The notes under the pieces are model-generated. The model saw only the letters and a program-made list of their open reading frames with translations, did not search any database and was not told the DNA's origin. A stretch of DNA of 8,295 nt, from the NCBI GenBank assembly GCA_030639035.1, contig DAOWDM010000249.1:1-8295 (forward strand), in the 5' to 3' direction. The translations under genes and the position numbers were made by a program. Positions 1 through 6,678 of this stretch are shown here, piece by piece (the stretch's first letter is position 1; the number at the start of each line of letters is the position of its first letter). This DNA is from Alphaproteobacteria bacterium. GTDB lineage: Bacteria > Pseudomonadota > Alphaproteobacteria > DAOWDM01.

Positions 1-2
1 CG

Positions 3-341
3 AAAGAAAAAAACCTTCCTTCACGTTATGAGCAAAAAACTTTTAAAAACAAGCTCAAACACAACAAGCTAACTCTTGTGGCTTCAGTTGATGGTCGAGA
101 AGAATCAATTACTGTCAATCAAAACATAGATATGTATATTGCCGTGCTTAATAACAGAGAAAAAGTTATTCATAGAACCTCGCCTTCACGTTTTGTATGG
201 ATTCAAATTGTGCATGGCGAGGTCTTTATTGACAAAGAACGTCTTAAAACTGGAGACAGCATCGCTATAACAGATGTAAGCCGAATCACTATCTCAAAAG
301 GCTACGATGCAGAATTGCTTTTATTCGATATGGCAGAGTGA
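3..341 (+). CDS. Pirin family protein, C-terminal part (5' end cut by window)
   Basis: The reading frame is open from the first bases of the window to a TGA at 339-341, giving about 112 residues with no N-terminus. The segment beginning SRYEQKTF, then LTLVASVDGREESITVNQ, a tyrosine-containing strand (DMYIAVL), FVWIQIVHGEVFID and the end AELLLFDM, matches the C-terminal cupin half of the pirin/YhhW family. In that family the N-terminal cupin carries the metal-binding histidines, and some members have quercetin 2,3-dioxygenase activity; the missing N-terminal half means activity cannot be judged here. A GTG at 78 could be taken as a start, but homology clearly continues upstream of it, so the gene is truncated by the window edge rather than short. 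Its stop lies 4 bases from the rdgB stop on the other strand. Substrate and role are unknown. Confidence 0.85.
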   Translation, partial: KEKNLPSRYEQKTFKNKLKHNKLTLVASVDGREESITVNQNIDMYIAVLNNREKVIHRTSPSRFVWIQIVHGEVFIDKERLKTGDSIAITDVSRITISKGYDAELLLFDMAE

Positions 342-345
342 TTGT

Positions 346-939
346 TTAAAAACAAGCCTTTACAAGCATGTTTATGGCTTGAGCCCTGTGGCTGATTTCG
401 TGTTTTATTTTAGGATTCATTTCTCCAAAAGTAATAGTATGACCTTTTGGAATAAACACTGGGTCAAAACCGAATCCTTTATCTCCTGTCATTGGCCATG
501 TCATTTCACCGTAAACTTTGCCCTCGAAAGTTTCAACATGACCGTCTGGCCACGCTAGAGCAATTGCACACACAAAATGAGCTGTACGGTCTTTTTTGCC
601 CTTTAATTTATCTTCAACAAGCTTCATAGCCATAGGAAAGTTTTTATCAGCCCCAGCCCATCTTGCTGTATGAATCCCAGGCTTTCCGTCAAGAGCATGA
701 ACAGCAAGTCCTGAATCATCTGCTAAAGCAGGCATTCCCGATGCTTTTACGGCTGCAACGGCTTTGATAACAGCGTTTTCTATGAAAGTTATTCCGTTTT
801 CTTCTGGCTCATCAAGATTTAGTTTCGTAGCCGAAATGACTTTTACATGGTATGGTTTCATCATTTCAGCAAGTTCGGACACTTTGCCTTTGTTATGGCT
901 GGCAATAACAAGCTTTTCTTCTGTAAATTTACGAGCCAC
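346..939 (-). CDS. rdgB: XTP/dITP diphosphatase (RdgB/HAM1 family)
   Basis: This 197-residue protein has the usual family length. RdgB hydrolyses non-canonical purine triphosphates (XTP, dITP, ITP) to the monophosphate and pyrophosphate, keeping deaminated purines out of DNA and RNA; it is cytosolic and Mg2+-dependent. Visible motifs are SHNKGK at residues 14-19 (triphosphate-binding loop), ENGITFIENA from 48, ADDSGL at 73-78 (catalytic acidic residues), GFGFDPVF at 155-162 and SHR at 183-185 (base recognition). The start is a GTG (937-939 on the minus strand), supported by a near-perfect Shine-Dalgarno sequence 8 bases upstream and by the family N-terminus. It lies 3 bases after the rph stop, so the two genes are almost certainly co-transcribed, an arrangement common in bacteria. 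Nothing in it looks damaged. Confidence 0.96.
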   Translation of the reverse strand: MARKFTEEKLVIASHNKGKVSELAEMMKPYHVKVISATKLNLDEPEENGITFIENAVIKAVAAVKASGMPALADDSGLAVHALDGKPGIHTARWAGADKNFPMAMKLVEDKLKGKKDRTAHFVCAIALAWPDGHVETFEGKVYGEMTWPMTGDKGFGFDPVFIPKGHTITFGEMNPKIKHEISHRAQAINMLVKACF

Positions 940-942
940 TGT

Positions 943-1668
943 TTAAGCCTCCTCGATAGCTTTACGCTGTAATTCTATCAGTTCCGCTATACCTTTTTTA
1001 GCCAAAGCTAAAAGCTTGTTTAATTCTTCTTCGGAAAACGGTTCTTTCTCGGCAGTGCCTTGGATTTCAACAATGCCTCCATTATCAGTAAGCACAAAAT
1101 TAGCATCAGCTTGAGCATTAGAATCTTCTGCATAATCAAGGTCGAGAACAGCCTCTCCCATATAAATTCCGCATGAAATAGCAGCAACTTCACCGTTGAG
1201 CGGAACATTGCGAATAGTTCTATCTCTTTTCAAATATTTTAATGCAAGAGTGAGAGCGACAAAAGCACCTGTAACAGAAGCAGTACGAGTTCCGCCATCT
1301 GCTTGAATTACATCGCAATCAATCTTTATTGAAATTTCCCCCAAAGATTTCAAATCTGTAATGGCTCTTAAAGAACGCCCTATAAGTCTTTGAATTTCCT
1401 GAGTTCTTCCGCTTTGCCCATTTTTTGCTTCACGGTTCATGCGTTCATTGGTAGAGCGTGGAAGCATACCATATTCAGCAGTTATCCACCCCTGTCCTTT
1501 TCCACGCAGGAAAAAAGGGACTCGTCTTTCAATAGAAGCGGTGCATAAAACGTGAGTGTCTCCGAATTTTATCATACATGACCCTTCGGCATGCTTAGAC
1601 ACTCCTGTTTCAATGCTAATTTTTCTTAACTCGTCTTGTTTTCGTCCCGAAGGTCTCACGTTTATCAT
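943..1668 (-). CDS. rph: Ribonuclease PH
   Basis: This 241-residue protein is close to the normal length of RNase PH, a phosphate-dependent 3'-to-5' exoribonuclease that trims tRNA precursors and works as a ring of dimers in the cytosol. Family landmarks are present in order: the start MINVRPSGRK, CTASIERRVPFFLRGKGQGW at about 42-61, AEYGMLPRST at 64-73, the SGRTQEIQRLIGRSLRA block at 86-102, the phosphate-site GGTRTA at 125-130, and the acidic metal site LDLDYAEDSNAQAD at 175-188. The ATG is preceded by AGGT at a suitable distance. It is the first gene of the leftward rph-rdgB unit and is divergent from hrcA across 89 bases. No key residue appears lost, unlike the frameshifted rph of E. coli K-12. 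Confidence 0.97.
   Translation of the reverse strand: MINVRPSGRKQDELRKISIETGVSKHAEGSCMIKFGDTHVLCTASIERRVPFFLRGKGQGWITAEYGMLPRSTNERMNREAKNGQSGRTQEIQRLIGRSLRAITDLKSLGEISIKIDCDVIQADGGTRTASVTGAFVALTLALKYLKRDRTIRNVPLNGEVAAISCGIYMGEAVLDLDYAEDSNAQADANFVLTDNGGIVEIQGTAEKEPFSEEELNKLLALAKKGIAELIELQRKAIEEA
948..954 (-). promoter_or_regulatory. Strong ribosome binding site that fixes the rdgB GTG start
   Basis: On the minus strand the sequence reads GAGGAGG, followed by 8 bases and then GTG. It is embedded in the last codons of rph. It is the strongest Shine-Dalgarno match I noticed in the window and decides in favour of the GTG start for rdgB. Confidence 0.75.
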
Positions 1669-1699
1669 TGTTGTTTACCTGTTTTAAATTTTAGAACTA

Positions 1700-1728
1700 T
1701 TGACGGAAGCTCTTTCTCTTATTAAATT
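1700..1728 (+). promoter_or_regulatory. Candidate promoter for hrcA-grpE
   Basis: TTGACG at 1700-1705 and TAAATT at 1723-1728 are separated by exactly 17 bases, which fits a housekeeping sigma-70-type promoter (5/6 and 4/6 matches). The 89-base divergent gap contains no CIRCE palindrome (TTAGCACTC-N9-GAGTGCTAA), so direct HrcA autoregulation is not visible. I saw no equally good promoter facing rph. This is a pattern match only. Confidence 0.4.
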
Positions 1729-1757
1729 CTGTCTAGTTATATATAAAGGCACTTCTA

Positions 1758-2813
1758 ATGACTAGTAATATTGCAAGCATAAACGAATTGAATGGACGTT
1801 CACGAGAAATATTTCAGCATATTGTTGATTCTTTCCTGTCGACTGGTTCACCTATGGGTTCTAAAACGCTATCCAAACTTATGAGCAAACCGCTGTCTCC
1901 TGCTTCAATTCGCAATATAATGGCAGATATGGAAAGCTCTGGTCTTTTGTATTCTATGCATAAATCAGCAGGAAGACTGCCTACAGAACTTGGGCTTAGA
2001 ATGTTTGTCAGCGGACTCCTTGAAGTCGGACGTTTAGGAGAAGAAGAACGTAAAATCATTGATAAACAATGTGCAGGTACAGGTCGAAGCGTTGATTCTA
2101 TGTTAAAAGAAGCAATTTCCACTCTTTCTGGGCTTTCAGGCTGTGCTGGAATGGTGCTTGCTCCAAAAACTGAAACTTCTCTAAAACATGTTGAGTTCGT
2201 AAATCTTTCATCTGGACGAGCGTTAGTTGTAATTGTTACAGAAGACGGAATTGTAGAAAATCGAATTATAGACGTACCTGTAGGACTTCCTCCATCAGTA
2301 CTTAATGAAGCATCAAAATATTTAAACTCAAGACTTAACGGTTACACAATCGAAGAAGCAAAAAGCAGAATAACAAAAGAATTAAAAAACCATAAAGCAG
2401 AACTGGACGAACTTGCAAAAAATGTTGTAGAAAAAGGTCTTGCTACATGGACAGATAGTAATGACGATGAAAGTTCTCTTATAGTGCATGGGCAGTCAAA
2501 TTTACTGGAAGACGTTAAAGCTGTTGAAGATATTGAGAAAATTCGTTCAATATTTGATGCTCTTGACACTAAAAAGCATTTAATAAAGCTGCTTGACCTT
2601 GCGAATCGGGCTGAAGGAACTCAAATATTTATAGGTGCTGAAAATTCTTTGTTTGATATTTCAGGCTGTTCAATGATAACAGCTCCATACAAAAACAGCA
2701 GAGAACAAATTATCGGAGCAATTGGCGTAATTGGTCCGTCCAGAATGAATTATTCTCGTATAATCCCATTAGTGGACTATACTTCAAAGTTACTTGGAAG
2801 ATTAATAGGTTAG
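1758..2813 (+). CDS. hrcA: Heat-inducible transcription repressor HrcA
   Basis: This 351-residue protein has the usual length. HrcA binds the CIRCE operator and represses chaperone genes, classically groESL, and is kept active by GroEL. The N-terminal winged helix-turn-helix is recognisable: ELNGRSREIFQHIVDSFLSTG, GSKTLSK, LSPASIRNIMADMESSGLL and the wing HKSAGRLPTELGLRMFV, ending near residue 84. The middle carries the GAF-like effector/dimerisation domain, with VVIVTEDGIVENRIIDVP, and the C-terminus ends in the family signature IGPSRMNYSRIIPLVDYTSKLLGRLI. The ATG at 1758 follows AAAGG by 8 bases. grpE starts 6 bases after its stop, the typical alphaproteobacterial hrcA-grpE order. Its likely CIRCE-bearing target, groESL, is not in the window. 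Confidence 0.97.
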   Translation: MTSNIASINELNGRSREIFQHIVDSFLSTGSPMGSKTLSKLMSKPLSPASIRNIMADMESSGLLYSMHKSAGRLPTELGLRMFVSGLLEVGRLGEEERKIIDKQCAGTGRSVDSMLKEAISTLSGLSGCAGMVLAPKTETSLKHVEFVNLSSGRALVVIVTEDGIVENRIIDVPVGLPPSVLNEASKYLNSRLNGYTIEEAKSRITKELKNHKAELDELAKNVVEKGLATWTDSNDDESSLIVHGQSNLLEDVKAVEDIEKIRSIFDALDTKKHLIKLLDLANRAEGTQIFIGAENSLFDISGCSMITAPYKNSREQIIGAIGVIGPSRMNYSRIIPLVDYTSKLLGRLIG

Positions 2814-2819
2814 AAAAAC

Positions 2820-3458
2820 ATGAACAAAGACACAAATTCTCAGGAAGAAGCAGAAATCTTGGAAGCTCCTGAACAAGAAGAAAAAACAGAAGAAACTGCT
2901 AAAGAAGAAAAAGAAGACATTATGCTTGAAGCAGCAGAAAAAATCAGAACTCTTGAAGCAGAAGTTGCAAAACTAAAAGATAAATATGTTCGAGCTCATG
3001 CAGAAATGGAAAATGTTCGCCGTAGAGCTCAAGCAGAAATCAAGAAAAAAACCACCTATGCTGTATCAGAGTTTGCAAAAGAACTTCTTTCTGTTGCAGA
3101 CAATCTTGCTCGTGCTCTTCAATCTGTTCCAAAAGAAAACAGCGAAGAAAACAAACTAATAAAAGACATGATTGTCGGTATTGAAATGACCGAAAAAGAA
3201 CTGAATAATGTTTTTGAAAGACACGGAATTAAGCTTATAGAAGCCGTTGATAAAATATATAATCCAAACTTTCATCAAGTAATTCAAGAACTTGAAGACC
3301 CATCTAAAATAAACGGCACTATTATACACGAGGTTCAAGCAGGCTATATGATTAAAGACCGCCTTTTGCGTGAATCAATGGTTGTTGTATCCAAGGGAGG
3401 GGCTAAAAATGAAGAAAAAGAAACTCCTCTAGGGAAAAAAATAGATACAACAGCTTAA
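2820..3458 (+). CDS. grpE: Nucleotide exchange factor GrpE (Hsp70 cofactor)
   Basis: This 212-residue protein releases ADP from DnaK during the Hsp70 folding cycle and acts as a cytosolic homodimer. Residues 1-38 are extremely rich in Glu and Lys and probably disordered. A long coiled-coil helix follows (about 38-90), including LKDKYVRAHAEMENVRRRAQAE, the family's helix signature. The helical and beta-wing regions contain VADNLARAL, GIEMTEKELNNVFERHGI, the NPNFHQVI block and, near the end, GYMIKDRLLRESMVVVSKG. The downstream neighbour is not dnaK; the DnaK partner must be encoded elsewhere. It sits 6 bases after hrcA and is probably translated from the same message. The Shine-Dalgarno sequence is weak (AGG about 10 bases upstream), suggesting translational coupling. 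Confidence 0.97.
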   Translation: MNKDTNSQEEAEILEAPEQEEKTEETAKEEKEDIMLEAAEKIRTLEAEVAKLKDKYVRAHAEMENVRRRAQAEIKKKTTYAVSEFAKELLSVADNLARALQSVPKENSEENKLIKDMIVGIEMTEKELNNVFERHGIKLIEAVDKIYNPNFHQVIQELEDPSKINGTIIHEVQAGYMIKDRLLRESMVVVSKGGAKNEEKETPLGKKIDTTA

Positions 3459-3502
3459 TATGCACAGAAAGACGTAACAAGGCAAAAAACGGTTTTTAAC
3501 TC

Positions 3503-5005
3503 ATGCTAACATTAAAGCGAATACCTATTGATTCTTATCGCCAAAACATAGCCTATTTGCATAGGAAATGTGTTGCGTATCGGCTTGATGACTTTAGTGC
3601 TGTCAGTAAAATTGAAATTCACGGCGGTATCGAACCGCTATGGGCAATTGTAAATCTGGTAGAAGATCACAATCTGGTAAAGCCAACTGAAATAGGTCTT
3701 TCCCTACAGGCTTTTCATCAGATTAATCTGCCAGAAGGGGCAGAAGTAACCGTTTCTCCTGCACAGCAGCCTGTAAGCCTTGATTCCATACGCCGTAAAG
3801 TACAAGGAGGAGTTTTAAGTGCAGCAGAATATAGCTCTATAATTAGTGATATTGCTAATTATCGCTATTCCAAAATGGAAATAGCGGCTTTTCTAGTTGC
3901 GTCTGCCAGCTTCATGACTGCAGGTGAAGTTCTTTCTCTTACAGAAGCTATGGAAGAAGGTGAAAGAAACATCTCATGGGATTGGGACACTATTGTTGAT
4001 GTTCACTGCATAGGCGGTCTGCTTGGAAATCGTACAGATATGATAGTCGTTCCTATTGTTGCGGCTTTTGGTCTTCCTATCCCCAAAATAGCCGCACGAG
4101 CAATTGGTTCTCCATGCGGAACAGCAGATGTTATGGAAGTACTTGCAAATGTTATGCTTGGGGAAAAAGGCTTAAAAGAAATTGTTGCAAAAGAAAACGG
4201 CAGCATTATTTGGGGCGATTATCTTAATTTAGCTCCATCAGATGCTGTTTTAAGAGCTGTAGAAAGACCGCTTGGCGTTTATACTCCTCAACAAATGGTT
4301 GCTTCTGTTCTATCAAAGAAACTTTCAGCTGGCATAACTCATCTTGTGATTGATATTCCTGTTGGTTCAAATGCAAAAATCCGTACCATGGCAGAAGCCA
4401 TGAAATTGCGGAAAATGTTTGAGCATGTCGGCGACATGTCGGGAATGACACTTGATATTGTTGTTACAGATGGAAGCGAACCTGTTGGGCGTGGAATAGG
4501 TCCAACGCTAGAAGCTAGAGATGTTATGAGTGTTCTGCGTTGTAAAGCTTCTGCTCCAGAAGATTTAAGAGAAAAATCACTGTTTCTTGCTGGACGAGTT
4601 CTTGAATTTGACTCTGACTTGCGAGGCGGACAAGGATATTTTGAAGCTAGGGATATTTTAGACTCAGGACGTGCCTTAGAAGCTATGAACCGCATTATTC
4701 ATGCTCAAGGTCGGGCAACGCCATCAGCCTTGGGAAAATTAACTCGTGATATTACAGCCCCTGTTTCAGGTACTATTGACAGCATAAACAGCACGTGCAT
4801 AAAACGCATTGCCTCAGTTGCGGGCTCTCCTGCTGACAAAGGAGCAGGCATCGACTTATTTAAAAAAATAGGCGACTTTGTAGAAAGAGGCGAAGCTCTT
4901 TACCGTATCCATGCTAATAATCAAAACAACTTTGCTTTTGCAAATGGCTTGGCTGAAGGTGATATTGGCTATGAAATAGCTTCTCGTGATAAAGATTTTG
5001 AGTAA
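3503..5005 (+). CDS. Thymidine/AMP phosphorylase family protein (type 2), atypical phosphate site
   Basis: At 500 residues this is the length of the long bacterial/archaeal phosphorylase subfamily that includes archaeal AMP phosphorylase and bacterial 'putative thymidine phosphorylase'. There is an extra N-terminal domain (about 1-85), a helical domain (from SLDSIRRKVQGG at 92), a central glycosyltransferase-like domain, and a C-terminal domain with APVSGTIDSI and ADKGAGIDLFKKIGD. Family blocks seen include GGLLGNRTD (171-179), GSPCGTADVMEVLA (202-215), ASVLSKK (267-273), THLVIDIPVGSNAKIR (279-294) and EPVGRGIGPTLEARDV (326-341). Members cleave a (deoxy)nucleoside or NMP with phosphate. Oddities: the usual DKH motif reads DVH (166-168), and the usual SSRAI reads AARAI (197-201). 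An in-frame stop at 3497-3499 rules out an upstream start, and no good Shine-Dalgarno sequence precedes the ATG. Family membership is secure; substrate and activity are not. Confidence 0.9.
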   Translation: MLTLKRIPIDSYRQNIAYLHRKCVAYRLDDFSAVSKIEIHGGIEPLWAIVNLVEDHNLVKPTEIGLSLQAFHQINLPEGAEVTVSPAQQPVSLDSIRRKVQGGVLSAAEYSSIISDIANYRYSKMEIAAFLVASASFMTAGEVLSLTEAMEEGERNISWDWDTIVDVHCIGGLLGNRTDMIVVPIVAAFGLPIPKIAARAIGSPCGTADVMEVLANVMLGEKGLKEIVAKENGSIIWGDYLNLAPSDAVLRAVERPLGVYTPQQMVASVLSKKLSAGITHLVIDIPVGSNAKIRTMAEAMKLRKMFEHVGDMSGMTLDIVVTDGSEPVGRGIGPTLEARDVMSVLRCKASAPEDLREKSLFLAGRVLEFDSDLRGGQGYFEARDILDSGRALEAMNRIIHAQGRATPSALGKLTRDITAPVSGTIDSINSTCIKRIASVAGSPADKGAGIDLFKKIGDFVERGEALYRIHANNQNNFAFANGLAEGDIGYEIASRDKDFE

Positions 5006-5010
5006 ACCTT

Positions 5011-5517
5011 ATGAATCGTTTAGACAGGGCTTTTTTTAACAGACCCACCTTGAAAGTCGCAAAAGAACTGCTTGGAAAAGTTTTAGTTTTTGGCGAGCAT
5101 CAAGGAATCATTACCGAAACTGAAGCATACATCGGTCTTGACGACCCAGCCAATCATGCAGCCAAAGGAAAAACGAAACGAAATGAAATCATGTTTGGTG
5201 AAGCAGGATTTGCATATGTTTATCTGATATACGGAATGTATAACTGCCTTAACTTTGTTACTGAAAAAAAAGATTTTCCAGCTGCCGTTCTTATCAGAGG
5301 ACTAAAAGTAATATCCAACCCTCCTATTATCATTGATGGACCAGGGAAATTATGTCGCTTTTTAGGCATTACAAGAGAACAAAACAATACAGATATAATA
5401 ACATCTGAAAATTTTTATGTGGCAGATTCTAAAAATACTGTTCAATTTGAAGCGATGCCAAGAATAGGCATCAGCTCTGGTACTGACAGACTTTGGAGAT
5501 TCATTGCGAAACCGTAA
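5011..5517 (+). CDS. mpg: DNA-3-methyladenine glycosylase (AAG/MPG family), short form
   Basis: This 168-residue protein excises alkylated or deaminated purines such as 3-methyladenine and hypoxanthine, the first step of base excision repair. Aligned by eye to human AAG, the catalytic Glu is E38 in ITETEAY, followed by Y40 and H49 (equivalents of Y127 and H136); the YVYLIYGMYNCLN block at 69-81 carries the intercalating Tyr (Y74) and the Asn (N81). VLIRGL (93-98), DGPGKLCRFLGI (109-120) and PRIGIS (150-155) follow, then the end DRLWRFIA. The segment between R96 and GPGKLC is only about 13 residues, clearly shorter than in most homologues, which accounts for the small size. All core residues are kept, so activity is plausible. 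It starts 5 bases after the phosphorylase gene and is probably co-transcribed with it. Confidence 0.93.
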   Translation: MNRLDRAFFNRPTLKVAKELLGKVLVFGEHQGIITETEAYIGLDDPANHAAKGKTKRNEIMFGEAGFAYVYLIYGMYNCLNFVTEKKDFPAAVLIRGLKVISNPPIIIDGPGKLCRFLGITREQNNTDIITSENFYVADSKNTVQFEAMPRIGISSGTDRLWRFIAKP

Positions 5518-5577
5518 CTAAAAATCCTTCCTTTATTTTCAAATTTTACGTGTATAGAAATTAAAAACATTGTATAA

Positions 5578-5606
5578 TTGTATGATTAAACGTATAGATA
5601 TATAAT
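5578..5606 (+). promoter_or_regulatory. Candidate promoter of the XRE regulator gene
   Basis: TTGTAT at 5578-5583 and a perfect TATAAT at 5601-5606 are 17 bases apart, in a very AT-rich 126-base gap. A start of transcription near 5613 would leave a leader of about 30 bases before the GTG at 5644, which has AGGA 7 bases upstream. A second TATAAT at 5573-5578 lacks a well-spaced -35 box. Confidence 0.5.
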
Positions 5607-5610
5607 CATA
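5581..5610. repeat. Inverted repeat overlapping the promoter; possible operator
   Basis: TATGATTA at 5581-5588 and its exact reverse complement TAATCATA at 5603-5610 flank a 14-base spacer. The left arm overlaps the candidate -35 box and the right arm overlaps the candidate -10 box, the placement expected of a repressor site. Just upstream are two tandem near-copies, TTGTATAA and TTGTATGA (5570-5585). The XRE protein encoded directly downstream is the obvious candidate ligand, but this is inference, and AT-rich DNA gives such matches easily. Confidence 0.4.
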
Positions 5611-5643
5611 TGACTATATAACCTTTAATTTTAGGATGTAATT

Positions 5644-6084
5644 GTGAGTATTCATAACAAAAAAACATTGAATCCTATTGACGTTCATGTAGGAAAAAGA
5701 GTTCGTCTTCGTAGAACGATTCTTGGATTAAACCAAGAGCAATTGGCGAAATCAGTTGGCGTGTCTTTTCAGCAGATACAAAAATACGAACGTGGCATTA
5801 ACAGAATCAGTGCTAGCAGGCTTTACAACATAAGCATGACACTTAACACCTCGATATCTTTCTTTTTTCAAGATATTGACCCGTCTTTGTCTCAAAAACA
5901 AGAAGACGCTTCTGAAAATGAACTCGTTTTAGGATTAGCTGAATCAAAAGAACTCTTTGAAACTGACCCAATGCAGCGAAATGAAACTTTAGAACTTGTT
6001 CAGAGTTATTGGCGTATATCTAGCAAGCAAGTGCGTAAGCAACTGCTAGAATTGGCAAAAACACTATCTACTGGTGCTGAATAG
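5644..6084 (+). CDS. XRE/Cro-CI family helix-turn-helix regulator
   Basis: This 146-residue protein has one HTH_3 domain at about residues 16-76: VGKRVRLRRTILGLNQEQLAKSVGVSFQQIQKYERGINRISASRLYNISMTL, with the recognition helix around SFQQIQKYERG (41-51), then a short linker and SFFF. A second helical region (113-142, ETLELVQSYWRISSKQVRKQLLELAKTL) is shared with a set of small alphaproteobacterial regulators whose targets are mostly uncharacterised. It has no membrane segment or sensor domain. The start is GTG, chosen because AGGA lies 7 bases upstream and no better in-frame start exists. It has its own AT-rich leader with a promoter and palindrome, and it ends 48 bases before hslV, so read-through into hslVU is possible. 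Whether it regulates itself or hslVU is unknown. Confidence 0.9.
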   Translation: MSIHNKKTLNPIDVHVGKRVRLRRTILGLNQEQLAKSVGVSFQQIQKYERGINRISASRLYNISMTLNTSISFFFQDIDPSLSQKQEDASENELVLGLAESKELFETDPMQRNETLELVQSYWRISSKQVRKQLLELAKTLSTGAE

Positions 6085-6096
6085 TTTTAAAAACAC

Positions 6097-6125
6097 TTGC
6101 ATAGGATTCAATCTTGCTTGATAAA
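6097..6125 (+). promoter_or_regulatory. Weak candidate promoter for hslVU
   Basis: TTGCAT at 6097-6102 and GATAAA at 6120-6125 are 17 bases apart in the gap before hslV. The match is weak (3/6 and 4/6). If it were used, transcription would start almost at the hslV ATG, giving a leaderless or nearly leaderless message, which would fit the missing Shine-Dalgarno sequence. Read-through from the XRE gene is an equally good explanation. Confidence 0.2.
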
Positions 6126-6132
6126 TGACAGC

Positions 6133-6678
6133 ATGAGTGAAAATAATCAAAGTTGGCGTGGAACGACTATTCTTACCGTTCGTAAGAATGGAATAGTTGT
6201 TATAGCTGGTGACGGTCAGGTAAGTCTTGGCTCTACTGTAATAAAGTCAAACGCAAAAAAAGTACGCAGAATCGGAAAAAACAATATTATCGGTGGCTTT
6301 GCTGGTGCAACTGCCGATGCCTTTACTTTGTTTGAGCGTTTAGAATCAAAATTAGATAAACACCCTGGGCAGTTGACTCGTGCGTGCGTTGAGCTTGCAA
6401 AAGACTGGCGTATGGATAGATACCTAAGACGGCTGGAAGCGATGATGATTGTTGCTGACAAAGACATCTCTTTGGTGCTGTCTGGCAATGGAGATGTTCT
6501 TGAGCCTGAAGATGGTCTTATCGGCATAGGTTCAGGAGGTTCATTCGCTCTTGCCGCTGCCAAAGCTTTAGTTGACAGAAAAGATATGGAAGCAGAAGCT
6601 ATTGCACGAAAAGCAATGGATATTGCTTCTGATATATGTGTTTATACCAATAAAAATATTGTAGTTGAAAGCCTATGA
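6133..6678 (+). CDS. hslV: ATP-dependent protease subunit HslV (ClpQ)
   Basis: HslV is the peptidase of the HslVU protease, a double hexameric ring that degrades misfolded and regulatory proteins in the cytosol with the HslU unfoldase. From the ATG at 6133 the protein has 181 residues. The start MSENNQSWRGTTIL matches alphaproteobacterial HslV, whose roughly 10-residue propeptide is removed to expose the nucleophilic threonine, here T11. AGDGQVSLG (25-33), K38 and K43 (equivalents of mature K28 and K33), GFAGATADAFTLFERLE, LAKDWRMDRYLRRLEAMM, GSGGSFALAAAKAL and the end ICVYTNKNIVVESL are all typical. A TTG at 6097 would extend the frame by 12 residues unlike the family and is rejected. No good Shine-Dalgarno sequence precedes the ATG. 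Its stop overlaps the hslU start. Confidence 0.95.
   Translation: MSENNQSWRGTTILTVRKNGIVVIAGDGQVSLGSTVIKSNAKKVRRIGKNNIIGGFAGATADAFTLFERLESKLDKHPGQLTRACVELAKDWRMDRYLRRLEAMMIVADKDISLVLSGNGDVLEPEDGLIGIGSGGSFALAAAKALVDRKDMEAEAIARKAMDIASDICVYTNKNIVVESL

Noticed and set aside
78..80. GTG at 78 as the true start of a small 87-residue protein
   Set aside because: The frame is open back to the window edge, and pirin-like sequence continues upstream of the GTG, so the gene is cut by the window.
307..558. Plus-strand ORF of 83 codons overlapping the pirin and rdgB genes
   Set aside because: It lies mostly antisense to rdgB, which has all its family motifs; the translation resembles no family and no ribosome binding site was seen.
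3484..3497. A run / T run around ACGG before the phosphorylase gene as a terminator
   Set aside because: The stem would be A-T only with almost no GC, inside a short 44-base gap; too weak to support.
4003..4695. Minus-strand ORFs inside the phosphorylase gene
   Set aside because: They are antisense shadows of a well-conserved coding frame and show no recognisable domain.
6097..6132. TTG start extending hslV by 12 residues
   Set aside because: The ATG at 6133 gives exactly the alphaproteobacterial HslV N-terminus; the extension has no family match and no Shine-Dalgarno sequence.
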